A stretch of 64,000 bases of DNA. Source: Aurantiacibacter arachoides. Lineage in GTDB: Bacteria > Pseudomonadota > Alphaproteobacteria > Sphingomonadales > Sphingomonadaceae. The notes below the pieces were generated by a model. It did no database searches. It worked only from the letters and a program-made list of their open reading frames with translations, and was not told the origin of the DNA. Made by a program: the position numbers and the translations under genes. Below are positions 16,362 through 24,919 of the stretch, one piece after another. Location: positions 1,426,001 to 1,490,000 of the forward strand of contig NZ_WTYH01000001.1 of NCBI RefSeq assembly GCF_009827335.1, read 5' to 3'. Each line of letters begins with the position of its first letter. Within the stretch, counting starts at the first letter, position 1.

Positions 16362-17657
16362 TCAACCGGCCAGAATGCGCGCAGGCGCCTCGATCAGCTT
16401 CTTCACTTCCTGCACGAAAGCGGCGGCATCGTAGCCGTCGACCACGCGGTGATCGCAGGAAATCGACACGTTCATCAGCTTGCGTTTTTCGATCCGTTCG
16501 ACGCCATCGGCGCCCGTCACGAACATTGGCCGCTCGACGATGCGGTTGGGGCCGATAATGGCCACCTCGGGCCGGTTGATGACCGGGGTGGTCGCAATGC
16601 CGCCCAGGGGCCCGAGCGAGGTGACGGTGAGCGATGATCCACTCAGTTCCTCCGACTTGGCCGAACCGCTGCGCGCAGCCTCCGCCAGGCGGCCGATCTC
16701 GGTCGCCAACTGCCACAGGTTCTTTGCCTGCGCATCACGGATGACGGGGACCATGAGGCCGTTATCGGTCATCGTGGCCATGCCCAGATGCACCGCGCCG
16801 TGGCGGGTGACGACTTTGGCCTCGTCATCATAACGGGCGTTGATCATCGGGAAACCGGGCAACGCCTTGCAGATCGCTGTAATGAGCAGCGGCAGCATGG
16901 TCAGCTTCGGCCGATCCCCGCGGTCCTGGTTCAGTTGCGCACGGGTGTCCTCCAGTGCGGTGACGTCGCATTCCTCGACGTAGGTGAAATGGGGGATCTG
17001 GCGCTTGGACGCCGCCATGTTCTCGGCGATTCGCTTGCGCAGGCCGATGACCTTGATGCTCTCGTCCGCACGCGCCTGCCCGGCCCCGGAATAGCCGCCC
17101 GAATAGGCGATGAAGCTGTCGAGATCGGCATGGCGCACGCGGCCGTCGCCGCGCACCTGGGCGAGGTCGACGCCGAGGTCCTTTGCGCGCGCGCGCACCG
17201 CTGGGCTGGCAAGAACCTTGGCGCCAGCGCTGGCGGGCGTCGGGGTTGGCGCCGGGGCGGGTGTAGGCACCGGGATAGCAGCGGGCACGGGATCGGCCCT
17301 TCGCGCATCTTCCACGTCGATCGCGTCCGGGTTCTCCACCTCGATCCGCTCCGCCACGACCTCGGCCGCGGGCGACGGCAGTTCCGCCGCCTCCGCAGTC
17401 TCGTCTGCGGCTTCGCCCTCGACCTCGACCACGATCAGCGGGCTGCCGATCGCCACCATGTCACCCACCTCGCCGGCGATCTGCACGATCGTGCCAGTCA
17501 CCGGGCTTTCCAGCGGGACGGTGGCCTTGTCCGTCATCATGTCGACGAATTCCTCGTCCTCCGACACGCGGTCGCCGACCTGCTTGTGCCAGGCGACGAT
17601 CTCCGCCTCGGTGATGCCTTCGCCGATATCGGGCATAGGGAAGGTGAATGTCGCCAT
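16362..17657 (-). CDS. bkdB: branched-chain 2-oxoacid dehydrogenase E2 (dihydrolipoyl acyltransferase)
   Basis: A 431-residue E2 subunit. A lipoyl domain (residues 1-80) has the lipoylation site DKA with K44. After a Pro/Ala-rich linker comes the peripheral-subunit-binding domain (LASPAVRARAKDLGVDL and onward), a second linker and the catalytic acyltransferase domain with H403 and D407 in DHRVVDG. It transfers acyl groups from the E1-bound intermediate to CoA. It starts five bases after the E1-beta gene, so the three genes form one operon. Choice of branched-chain rather than pyruvate or 2-oxoglutarate complex rests on the split E1 and overall sequence pattern. The E3 gene is not in the window. 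Confidence 0.9.
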   Translation of the reverse strand: MATFTFPMPDIGEGITEAEIVAWHKQVGDRVSEDEEFVDMMTDKATVPLESPVTGTIVQIAGEVGDMVAIGSPLIVVEVEGEAADETAEAAELPSPAAEVVAERIEVENPDAIDVEDARRADPVPAAIPVPTPAPAPTPTPASAGAKVLASPAVRARAKDLGVDLAQVRGDGRVRHADLDSFIAYSGGYSGAGQARADESIKVIGLRKRIAENMAASKRQIPHFTYVEECDVTALEDTRAQLNQDRGDRPKLTMLPLLITAICKALPGFPMINARYDDEAKVVTRHGAVHLGMATMTDNGLMVPVIRDAQAKNLWQLATEIGRLAEAARSGSAKSEELSGSSLTVTSLGPLGGIATTPVINRPEVAIIGPNRIVERPMFVTGADGVERIEKRKLMNVSISCDHRVVDGYDAAAFVQEVKKLIEAPARILAG

Positions 17658-17662
17658 CTGGG

Positions 17663-18721
17663 TCAGTCCTGCAAGATCTTGTCGATGGCCTCGCCCAGAC
17701 GGACGGGGCCGGGAAAATACGCCCATTCCAGGCTGTGCGGATACGGCGTGTCGAAACCGGTCACGCGCTCCACCGGCGCCTCGAGATGGTAGAAGCAGCG
17801 TTCGGTGACCAGCGCGGACAGTTCCGCGCCGAAGCCGCTGGTCCGGGTCGCCTCGTGCACGATCAGGCAGCGACCGGTCCTCTCGACGCTGGCCTCGATC
17901 GCCGCGATGTCGAGCGGCACCAGCGTGCGCAGGTCGAGAATTTCGGCATCCACGCCCTTCGCCTCGCAAACCGCCTTCGCCACATGCACCATGGTGCCGT
18001 AGGCGAGCACCGTCAGCGCCTCGCCCTCGCGCACGACGCGGGCCTTGCCGAGCGGCACCTTGTAGTAGCCTTCCGGCACCTGCGCGTCGGCGTGGCCTTT
18101 CCAGCTCGTCGCCGGTTTGTCGTAGTATCCGTCGAAGGGGCCGTTGTAGATGCGCTTCGGCTCGAAGAAGATGACCGGATCGTTGTCCTCGATGGAAGCG
18201 ATCAGCAGACCCTTGGCGTCGTAGGGGGTCGCCGGAATCACCGTCTTCAGGCCCGCGACGTGGGTGAACAGCGCCTCCGGGCTCTGGCTGTGGGTCTGTC
18301 CGCCGAAGATGCCGCCACCAAACGGGCTGCGAACCGTCATCGGCGCGACGAATTCTCCGGCGGAGCGGTAGCGCAACCGCGCCGCCTCGCTGATGAGCTG
18401 GTCGAGCCCCGGGTAGATGTAATCGGCGAACTGGATTTCCGGGACGGGGCGCAGGCCATAGGCGCCCATGCCCACCGCCGCGCCGATGATCCCGCATTCC
18501 GAAATCGGCGTGTCGAACACGCGGTTCTTGCCGTATTTCTCCTGCAGGCCAGCCGTGCAGCGGAAGACACCGCCAAAATAGCCGATATCCTCGCCCAGCA
18601 CGATGACGTCGGGATTACGATCAAGCATGACGTCGAGAGCGGAATTGATCGCCTCGATCATGTTCATGTGGCGGGTGCCGGTCTCGCCGTCGCCGCGCAC
18701 TTGGTCGATGGTGTCGGTCAC
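17663..18721 (-). CDS. bkdA2: 2-oxoisovalerate dehydrogenase E1 beta subunit
   Basis: A 352-residue transketolase-like pyrimidine-binding subunit. It contains NMIEAINSALD, VIVLGEDIGYFGGVF, TPISECGIIGAAVGMG, PFGGGIFGGQTHSQSPEA and a C-terminal domain with LTVLAYGTMVHVA and TGFDTPYPHSLE, all in family order. With the alpha subunit it decarboxylates branched-chain 2-oxoacids from Val, Leu and Ile breakdown. The start is a GTG at 18721 supported by AAGGA upstream; an ATG at 18667 is an alternative that would drop a non-conserved 18-residue leader. It lies 55 bases after the E1-alpha gene. Confidence 0.92.
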   Translation of the reverse strand: MTDTIDQVRGDGETGTRHMNMIEAINSALDVMLDRNPDVIVLGEDIGYFGGVFRCTAGLQEKYGKNRVFDTPISECGIIGAAVGMGAYGLRPVPEIQFADYIYPGLDQLISEAARLRYRSAGEFVAPMTVRSPFGGGIFGGQTHSQSPEALFTHVAGLKTVIPATPYDAKGLLIASIEDNDPVIFFEPKRIYNGPFDGYYDKPATSWKGHADAQVPEGYYKVPLGKARVVREGEALTVLAYGTMVHVAKAVCEAKGVDAEILDLRTLVPLDIAAIEASVERTGRCLIVHEATRTSGFGAELSALVTERCFYHLEAPVERVTGFDTPYPHSLEWAYFPGPVRLGEAIDKILQD

Positions 18722-18776
18722 TAACTGGCGTCCTTCACGATGTAGGTGTCTTCAGGCGCAGCGCCCCGGTCGAGCA

Positions 18777-20057
18777 TCAGTCCGGCCACTTGATCTGCCT
18801 TTCGCGAATGGCCTGTGCGGCCTGTTCTTCCAGGTGCCAGGGCAGTTCCTCGTACACGTCCTCGAACATGGTATGGAACGGGTGATGCAGACCGTGGCCG
18901 AGAATGCCGTTCTTCTCGCCTTCCTTCTGCGCGTCCTTGACCATCTGATCGAGCTCGGCGTCCTGCGCCTCGTGCTGTTCGATCGACCATTCGCCAAGGG
19001 CGATCAGGTGATCGCGCAATCGCGTGACGGGATCGCCCAGCGGCCAGCCGGTGCCCTCTTCCGCAGAGCGGTAGGCGCTCGGGTCATCCGAGGTGGAGTG
19101 CCCCTCTGCCCGGTAGGTGAAATGTTCGATCAGCGTCGGCCCGCCATTGGCGCGCGCGCGGTCTGCCGCCCAGCGTTCGGCGGCGTAGACTGCCAGTGGA
19201 TCGTTGCCATCCACCCGCAGGCTGGCGATGCCATAGCCCACGGCACGTGCGGCAAAGGTGGCGCGCTCCGCCCCGGCAAAGCCGGAGAAGCTGGAGATCG
19301 CCCACTGGTTGTTGACGACGTTGAAGATCACCGGCGCGTTGTAGACCGTGGCAAAGGTCATGGCGGAGTGGAAATCCCCCTCCGCCGTGCTGCCCTCGCC
19401 CACCCAGGTCGCGGCGATGCGGCTGTCACCCTTGCTGGCGCTGGCCATGGCAAAACCAACGGCCTGCGGCAGCTGCGTGGCGAGGTTGCCGCTGATGGTG
19501 AAGAAGCTGAGCCGCTTGGAACAATACATGATGGGCAGCTGGCGGCCCTTCAGCTTGTCGCCCTTGTTCGAATAGATCTGGTTGATCATCTCGGTCAGGG
19601 CATAGCCGCGCGCAATCAGGCAGCCCTGCTGGCGGTAGCTGGGGAAGATCATGTCGTCCGATGCCAGGGCATGGGTGGCGGCCACGCTGGTCGCCTCTTC
19701 GCCCGTGCACTTCATGTAGAAACTGGTCTTGCCCTGCCGCTGAGCGCGGTACATCCGCCCGTCGAAGGCGCGCACCAGCGCCATTTCGCGCAGCATCTGG
19801 CGCAAGGTGTCGGGCGAGAGGCGCGGATCCCAGGGACCATGCGCCCTGTCGTCGTCGCCCAGAACGCGGATCAGGTCGTCTGCCAGCGGATAGGTCTCGC
19901 GCGCCGCGCACACCTCGTCAGGGCGCATCTGGGCACCTGCCTCGGGAATGTTGAGGTGGCCGAAATCGACCGCGTCGCCGGGGCGATAGCGCGGTTCGGG
20001 CACATGCAGCGCGAGCCTGGGACGGTTGCTCCCGTCATCCTGCCTGTCCGCCGTCAT
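18777..20057 (-). CDS. bkdA1: 2-oxoisovalerate dehydrogenase E1 alpha subunit
   Basis: A 426-residue E1-alpha subunit. The thiamine pyrophosphate motif GEGSTAEGDFHSAMTF runs to NVVNNQWAISSF, the usual GDG...NN pattern, and FPSYRQQGCLIARG and HSTSDDPSAYR are the regulatory-loop regions (the serine of HSTSD corresponds to the phosphorylation site in animal enzymes). The N-terminal RPRLALHVPEPRYRPGD extension is typical for bacterial branched-chain enzymes. I chose the ATG at 20057, which has GGGAG seven bases before it, over an ATG nine codons upstream at 20084. First gene of the bkd operon. Confidence 0.92.
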   Translation of the reverse strand: MTADRQDDGSNRPRLALHVPEPRYRPGDAVDFGHLNIPEAGAQMRPDEVCAARETYPLADDLIRVLGDDDRAHGPWDPRLSPDTLRQMLREMALVRAFDGRMYRAQRQGKTSFYMKCTGEEATSVAATHALASDDMIFPSYRQQGCLIARGYALTEMINQIYSNKGDKLKGRQLPIMYCSKRLSFFTISGNLATQLPQAVGFAMASASKGDSRIAATWVGEGSTAEGDFHSAMTFATVYNAPVIFNVVNNQWAISSFSGFAGAERATFAARAVGYGIASLRVDGNDPLAVYAAERWAADRARANGGPTLIEHFTYRAEGHSTSDDPSAYRSAEEGTGWPLGDPVTRLRDHLIALGEWSIEQHEAQDAELDQMVKDAQKEGEKNGILGHGLHHPFHTMFEDVYEELPWHLEEQAAQAIRERQIKWPD

Positions 20058-20127
20058 CGCATGCTCCCGGTAAGTTTTATGCACTCGAAAGCGCCGATAT
20101 TGGTTTCAGCTGTAACGGTCAATCGCA

Positions 20128-21057
20128 TCATACCGCCACGGGGGCGCGCAGCACGCCTTGCGGTTCATAATCGGTCACGGCGAAATCGGCGATGTCATGG
20201 TCAAAGATGGTATCCGGCACCCGGTTCAGGACAAGCCGGGGTTGCCCCGCCGGTTGCCGGCCCAGCTGCGCCTCCACCAGGTCGCCGTGGTTGAGATAGA
20301 GGTGCGTGTCGCCCCCGCTCCACACCAGCTCGCCCGCTTGCAGCCCGGTCTGCGCGGCCATCATCCGGGTAAGCAGCGCGGCGCCGAAAAGATTGAACGG
20401 CAGACCCAGCGCCACGTCGCAACTGCGCTGGTAGAGCAGGCAATTCAGGCGATCGCCGGCGACGTGAAACTGGTAGGTCTTGTGGCACGGCGGCAGCGCC
20501 ATGGCGTCAAGCTCGGCGACGTTCCAGCCTTCGATGATATGACGCCGGCTGCCGGGATTGGCCTTCAGGCTCTCCACGACCTGGGCGACCTGGTTGATGC
20601 CCGGCCCCCTGGTGTACGTGCCGTCCGGCCCGTAACGATAGGTCGGCCAGTCGACCCACTGCTTGCCATAGACCGGACCAAGATCGCCCCAACGCTGCGC
20701 AAAGGCATTGTCCTCCACGATGCGACGCTCGAAGTCCGCCTGCGTAATATCCGCCCCGCTCGCCTGCCGGTATTTTTTCAGCGGCCAGTCGCTCCAGATC
20801 GAGACGCCCTGTTCCAGCAGCGGGCGGATATTCGTGCTGCCGGTGAGGAACCACAGCATTTCCTTGGCCGCCGCCTTCCAGAACACCCGCTTGGTGGTGA
20901 GCAACGGCACCCGATCATCCGACAGATCGAACCGCAGCATGGTGCCGAACACCGATCGTGTGCCAACGCCGGTGCGGTCCACCCGCTCGTCCCCGTGCGC
21001 CCAGATGTGGCGCATCAGATCGAGGTATTGCCATTCGGGATGGCGCGCATTGTCCAT
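20128..21057 (-). CDS. thyA: thymidylate synthase
   Basis: A 309-residue ThyA, which methylates dUMP to dTMP using methylene-THF. Signatures are DRTGVGTRSVFG, LLTTKRVFWKAAAKEMLWFL, the catalytic ALPPCHKTYQFHV with C191, and QRSCDVALGLPFN, which binds the phosphate and the base. It is about 45 residues longer than the E. coli enzyme because of an insertion around residues 98-150, as in the Lactobacillus-type enzymes. The ATG at 21057 follows the epimerase stop by a single base, so the pair is co-transcribed although the functions are unrelated. Confidence 0.96.
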   Translation of the reverse strand: MDNARHPEWQYLDLMRHIWAHGDERVDRTGVGTRSVFGTMLRFDLSDDRVPLLTTKRVFWKAAAKEMLWFLTGSTNIRPLLEQGVSIWSDWPLKKYRQASGADITQADFERRIVEDNAFAQRWGDLGPVYGKQWVDWPTYRYGPDGTYTRGPGINQVAQVVESLKANPGSRRHIIEGWNVAELDAMALPPCHKTYQFHVAGDRLNCLLYQRSCDVALGLPFNLFGAALLTRMMAAQTGLQAGELVWSGGDTHLYLNHGDLVEAQLGRQPAGQPRLVLNRVPDTIFDHDIADFAVTDYEPQGVLRAPVAV

Positions 21058-21058
21058 G

Positions 21059-22054
21059 TCAGACCCCGTGGTAGCCGCGATACCAGTCGACGAAGCGCGG
21101 CACGCCCTCAGCGATGGTGGTGGTGGGTGCGTAGCCCAGGTCCGCGCGGATCGCGTCGATGTCCGCATACGTGCGGGCAACGTCACCCGGCTGCATCGGC
21201 TGCAAGTCGATCAGGGCTTCCTTGCCGCAGGCATCCTCCAGCACGGCAATGAAATCCGTCAGCTTTTCCGAGCGGTGATTGCCGATGTTGTAAAGCGCGT
21301 GCGGCTTGCTCGATCCGCCGGCCTTGATCGCTCCGTCGTCGGGCGGCGGATGGTCGAGTGCAGCGACGATGCCCGCCACGATATCGTCGATGAAGGTGAA
21401 GTCCCGCCACATCTCGCCCTGGTTGAACACCTGGATCGGTTCGCCCGACAAAATCTTTGCCGTGAACAGCCAGCAGGCCATGTCCGGCCGGCCCCAGGGT
21501 CCATAGACGGTGAAGAACCGCAGGCCCGTCTGCGGCAGGCGAAAGAGGTGGGCGTAGGCCTCGCTCATCATCTCGTCCGCGCGCTTGGTCGCGGCATAGA
21601 GCGAGACGGGGTGATCGGCCCGGTCGTCGACGGAAAAGGGCAGCTTCTCGTTGCCCCCGTAGACCGAGCTGGAGCTGGCATAGACGAGGTGCGCCACACC
21701 GCGCTGGCGTGCCAACTCAAGGATGTTGGCATGGCCGACGAGGTTCGATTGCACGTAGCTTGCGGGGTTCTCGATCGAATATCGCACCCCCGCCTGTGCG
21801 CCCAGATGGACGATGGCATCGAACGGGTCACCCTCGAGCGCGCCCTGCAACGCCGCCATATCGGCGAAATCCACCGTGTGAAACGTGAACTGCCCGCCCT
21901 CTGCGCGCACCCGTTCGATCCGGTCCCGCTTCAAGGCGGGGTCGTAATAGGCGTTCATGTTGTCCATGCCGATCACCGCATCCCCGCGCGCCAGCAGCGC
22001 ATCGGCAAGGGCAGCCCCGATAAACCCCGCCGCCCCGGTAACGAGCACCCGCAT
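21059..22054 (-). CDS. UDP-glucuronate 4-epimerase-like SDR
   Basis: A 331-residue extended short-chain dehydrogenase/reductase. It has the NAD-binding TGAAGFIGAALA, the catalytic YxxxK as Y153 and K157 in SLYAATK, YASSSSVYGGN and the region FRLPQTGLRFFTVYGPWGRPDMA, which is characteristic of the UDP-GlcA/UDP-GalA epimerases found in capsule and lipopolysaccharide loci. It would supply UDP-galacturonate for the nearby EPS locus. The ATG at 22054 starts the Rossmann strand MRVLVTG; a longer frame reaching 22303 crosses the tRNA-Pro gene and is not credible. Confidence 0.9.
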   Translation of the reverse strand: MRVLVTGAAGFIGAALADALLARGDAVIGMDNMNAYYDPALKRDRIERVRAEGGQFTFHTVDFADMAALQGALEGDPFDAIVHLGAQAGVRYSIENPASYVQSNLVGHANILELARQRGVAHLVYASSSSVYGGNEKLPFSVDDRADHPVSLYAATKRADEMMSEAYAHLFRLPQTGLRFFTVYGPWGRPDMACWLFTAKILSGEPIQVFNQGEMWRDFTFIDDIVAGIVAALDHPPPDDGAIKAGGSSKPHALYNIGNHRSEKLTDFIAVLEDACGKEALIDLQPMQPGDVARTYADIDAIRADLGYAPTTTIAEGVPRFVDWYRGYHGV

Positions 22055-22153
22055 TACGCCTGTCCATCCTTCGCCAGTGAAGCAGACCTGATGGCAGCGC
22101 ACCGGGCGTGAAGCAATGGCGGGGCTCGCGCTTTCGTGGCACGAAATCAGCGG

Positions 22154-22182
22154 TTGCCAGCCAGCCAAGCGCTGCCTATAGG
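22154..22182 (+). promoter_or_regulatory. candidate sigma-70 promoter for tRNA-Pro
   Basis: TTGCCA (22154-22159) and TATAGG (22177-22182) are separated by 17 bases. Transcription would begin near 22189, leaving a leader of about 37 bases before tRNA-Pro. Confidence 0.55.
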
Positions 22183-22196
22183 CCCGCCTCTGCCTC

Positions 22197-22215
22197 GCGG
22201 AGGGACTCCCTCCGC
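22197..22215 (+). repeat. perfect inverted repeat in the tRNA-Pro leader
   Basis: GCGGAGGG (22197-22204) and CCCTCCGC (22208-22215) form an eight-base-pair hairpin with a three-base loop. It lies just after the candidate promoter and ends ten bases before the tRNA. There is no T-run, so it is not a typical terminator; it may be a processing signal. Confidence 0.6.
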
Positions 22216-22225
22216 AAGCACCGGT

Positions 22226-22302
22226 CGGGGAGTAGCTCAGCCTGGTAGAGCACTGTCTTCGGGAGGCAGGGGCCGGAGGTTCGAATCCTCTCTCCCCGAC
22301 CA
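22226..22302 (+). tRNA. tRNA-Pro (anticodon CGG)
   Basis: The acceptor arm CGGGGAG pairs with CTCCCCG, followed by discriminator A and encoded CCA. The anticodon stem CTGTC/GGCAG encloses TTCGGGA, giving CGG. The D-arm AGCTCAGCCTGGTAGAGC and T-arm GAGGTTCGAATCCTC are standard. Length with CCA is 77 bases. Confidence 0.97.
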
Positions 22303-22404
22303 ATTTTGCCTGGCCGCAGGAACGCGGCGTGATGCGTTCAGCGTCAGATGTTGCGAGAAATCTCCGCTCGCATCGTTAACCTGCTTCGTCCAGATGCGGA
22401 TAGC

Positions 22405-23535
22405 TCAGGATACCGTTGGCAGGGAAACCTCGAAGGTGCTGCCCACGCCCGGTGAGCTTTCCACGAGGCGGATGGTGCCGCCGTGCAATTCGACCAGTTG
22501 GCTCACCAGGGCCAGACCGATCCCCAGCCCGTCTCCCACGATGCCCAATCCGTTATTGGATTGTTCGAACATATTGAACACGCGCGATTGCTGCTCTGCG
22601 GGGATGCCCACGCCGTTGTCCGACACCGTGATGGTCACGCGGTCGCCGCTCCGCGCTGCAATGACCTCGATCCGCCCGCCTTTCGGGGTGTAACGCGCCG
22701 CGTTGCCGACGATGTTGCCGACGATCTGGGTGAACCGCGCCGGATCGACATCGAGCGTGACGGGTTCGTCGGGCAGGGTCACAAGGAGCTGATGCCCGGC
22801 TTTTTCGATTGCGGGGCCCGCAACCTCGAGAGCCGGGGGCATCAGATCGCTCAACAACAGCGTTTCCCTGCGCAGCGAGATTTTGCCGCGCTCGATCCGG
22901 TTGATATCGAGCAGATCGTCCACGAGCCGCGTCATGTGGTGCAGGTTCTGCCGCATGGATGCGCGCACGGCGTCCATTGCGCTTTCGTCGGTGGCCCGCT
23001 CGAGGATGTTCAGGCCCGCGGCCAGCACCGCCAGCGGGTTGCGCAGTTCGTGGGCAAGCACCGCAAGGAAGCGGTTCTTCTGCTGGTCGGCGGATTTCAG
23101 CACCGCGGTCAGCGCAGCCAACTCGTCACGCTGGGCCGTGATTTGCCGGCGCTGGCGGAACAGGTCGAGAAACACGTTCGCCTTTGACCGCAGCACATCG
23201 GTTTCGATCGGCTTCTGGATGAAGTCCACCGCACCTGCCTCGTACCCGCGAAAGCGCCGCGCGGCGTCACCGCTGCCTGCGGTGAGGAAGATGATCGGGA
23301 TATGCCGCGAACGTTCGTTGGCGCGCATGAATTCGGCCAGCTCGAAACCGTCCATTCCGGGCATCTGCACGTCGAGCAGGGCCAGCGCGTATTCATTGGA
23401 CAGCATCAGTTCGAGCGCTTCGTCACCGCTGCGCGCCTTGTGCAGTTCCAGGTCTTCAGACCCCAGGAACGCCTCGAGCGCGAGGAGGTTTTCCTCCAGG
23501 TCGTCCACCAGCAGGAACTTGACGGGATCTGTCAT
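22405..23535 (-). CDS. receiver-histidine kinase protein (REC-HisKA-HATPase)
   Basis: A 376-residue soluble signalling protein with its receiver domain at the N-terminus (residues 5-120; phospho-acceptor D55, K108) joined by a short helix to a kinase core: H162 in AHELRNP, N-box at 274-278 (GNIVGNAARY), DNGVG at 307-311 and GDGLGIGL at 335-341. In this arrangement phosphorylation of the receiver by another kinase can control the attached kinase. Last gene of a four-gene operon, overlapping cheB by four bases (ATGA). No membrane segment is visible, so it acts in the cytoplasm. Its target regulator is not in the window. Confidence 0.93.
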   Translation of the reverse strand: MTDPVKFLLVDDLEENLLALEAFLGSEDLELHKARSGDEALELMLSNEYALALLDVQMPGMDGFELAEFMRANERSRHIPIIFLTAGSGDAARRFRGYEAGAVDFIQKPIETDVLRSKANVFLDLFRQRRQITAQRDELAALTAVLKSADQQKNRFLAVLAHELRNPLAVLAAGLNILERATDESAMDAVRASMRQNLHHMTRLVDDLLDINRIERGKISLRRETLLLSDLMPPALEVAGPAIEKAGHQLLVTLPDEPVTLDVDPARFTQIVGNIVGNAARYTPKGGRIEVIAARSGDRVTITVSDNGVGIPAEQQSRVFNMFEQSNNGLGIVGDGLGIGLALVSQLVELHGGTIRLVESSPGVGSTFEVSLPTVS

Positions 23536-24098
23536 CGCGCGATCATCGCTTGCAGCGTCGGTTCGATGTCCTTCAGGGCCATCACCTGCGCGTCGGGACA
23601 CGCCGAGATTGCCGCCTCTGGCATCGTCGCTATCTCCGCCGTGCCGGGATCCTGCACGATGCCGAGGCCGCCCGCCGCGCACACCGCCCGCAATCCCTGT
23701 GCGCCATCGTGATTCGCGCCGGTCATGATCACGCCGGCCAGCCCCGCGCCAAAGGCATCGGCCGCGCTTTCGAACAGGACGTCGATCGCCGGGCGCGAAT
23801 GGTTGACCGCTTCGTCGGACGACAGGGCAATCGTCGCGTCCGCTTCCACCAGCAGGTGGTAGTCGGGCGGCGCGAAATAGATGGTCCCTGGCACGAGCGG
23901 CTCCTTGTCTTCCGCTTCCTTGACCACGAGTTGGCACTTTCCGGCAAAAAGATCGACCAGCGCATTGTCGCGCCTTGGCGGGACATGGACGACGACCAAC
24001 ACCGGCACCGGGAAATCCGCAGGCAAGGCCGGGAGCACCTGCGACAGGGCCTGGACGCCCCCGGCAGAGGCACCGATCACGACGGCCTGCAAGGTCAT
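23532..24098 (-). CDS. cheB: CheB-type protein-glutamate methylesterase without receiver domain
   Basis: A 188-residue protein that consists only of the CheB catalytic domain. The predicted triad is S11 (GASAGG), H38 (VVHVPP) and D131 (TGANHDG). The N-terminal receiver domain that keeps classical CheB under control is absent. The enzyme would remove methyl groups from glutamates or deamidate glutamines on a receptor or kinase. It overlaps cheR upstream and the receiver-kinase gene downstream by four bases each. No methyl-accepting chemoreceptor, CheA or CheW is present, so a role in chemotaxis is unlikely from what can be seen. Confidence 0.92.
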   Translation of the reverse strand: MTLQAVVIGASAGGVQALSQVLPALPADFPVPVLVVVHVPPRRDNALVDLFAGKCQLVVKEAEDKEPLVPGTIYFAPPDYHLLVEADATIALSSDEAVNHSRPAIDVLFESAADAFGAGLAGVIMTGANHDGAQGLRAVCAAGGLGIVQDPGTAEIATMPEAAISACPDAQVMALKDIEPTLQAMIAR

Positions 24099-24919
24099 CG
24101 CGCGCTTCTCCGGTAAATTTTCTCCTCGCGCACGAAGTCCGAAAAGAGGTCGGCATGGGCGGAGAACCGCAGGCTCTCCTTGGAACCGATGCCCAGAAAA
24201 CCGCCCCGCACCAGCGACTCGCCAAACAGGCCTATCACCCGATCCTGCAACGCCTTGTCGAAGTAGATGAGGACGTTGCGGCACGATACGAGATGCATCT
24301 CCCCGAAGGCCGCATCGGTGACCAGGCTGTGATCGGAGAACACGGTCCGTTCCCTCAGCGACTTGTCGAACACCGCACGGTCGTAATTTGCGGTGTAATG
24401 GTCCGACAGCGAGGAGTGACCGCCGGACAGCCGGTGATTTTCCGTGAACTGGCGAATGCGGTCGAGCGGATAGACGCCCGCCTGCGCGGCGCGCAGGGCT
24501 GCCGGGTTGATGTCCGTCGCGTAGAAGATCGTGCGGTCGGCCAACCCTTCCTCGGCAAACAGGATCGCCAACGAATAGAGTTCCTCGCCGTGGCTGCACC
24601 CGGCGACCCATACCTTGAGCGAAGGATAGGTGCGAAGGTGGGGAACCACCTTCTCGCGCAGGGCCCGGAAATAGGATGGGTCGCGGAACATCTCGCTCAC
24701 CTGCACGGTGAGGAAATTAAGCAACCGGGGCAGGATCGTCTCGTCGTGCAAGACCGCGGACTGGATTTCCGAGATGCTTTGGAAACCCCACTGGGTCCGC
24801 GCCTGCAGCAGGCGCCGCTTGATAGACGCGCGGGCGTAATGCCGAAAATCGTAATGATAATGACGATACAGCGCATCCAGCAGCAGCTGGATCTCGATAT
24901 CCTCGATGCTTTCGCTCAT
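24095..24919 (-). CDS. cheR: CheR-type protein-glutamate O-methyltransferase
   Basis: A 274-residue CheR. The N-terminal helical domain (YHYDFRHYARASIKRRL) is the part that contacts the methyl-accepting helices in chemoreceptors. The SAM-binding domain has VWVAGCSHGEELYSLAI, FYATDINPAAL and VSCRNVLIYFDKALQ, all in family order. It has no C-terminal TPR or pentapeptide-binding extension that I can see. Its ATG at 24919 shares one base with the stop of the large hybrid kinase gene (TGATG) and its stop overlaps cheB by four bases, so it is made together with them. Confidence 0.94.
   Translation of the reverse strand: MSESIEDIEIQLLLDALYRHYHYDFRHYARASIKRRLLQARTQWGFQSISEIQSAVLHDETILPRLLNFLTVQVSEMFRDPSYFRALREKVVPHLRTYPSLKVWVAGCSHGEELYSLAILFAEEGLADRTIFYATDINPAALRAAQAGVYPLDRIRQFTENHRLSGGHSSLSDHYTANYDRAVFDKSLRERTVFSDHSLVTDAAFGEMHLVSCRNVLIYFDKALQDRVIGLFGESLVRGGFLGIGSKESLRFSAHADLFSDFVREEKIYRRSAR

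Noticed and set aside
18603..20294. 563-codon open frame opposite the E1-alpha gene
   Set aside because: It spans a gene boundary on the opposite strand and has no family features; the E1-alpha gene has its full set of cofactor motifs.
22197..22215. Intrinsic terminator before tRNA-Pro
   Set aside because: The hairpin is perfect, but no T-run follows on either strand and it lies downstream of the candidate promoter.
24095..24919. CheR/CheB as part of a classical chemotaxis operon
   Set aside because: No MCP, CheA, CheW, CheY-only protein or flagellar gene is in the neighbourhood, and CheB lacks its receiver domain.
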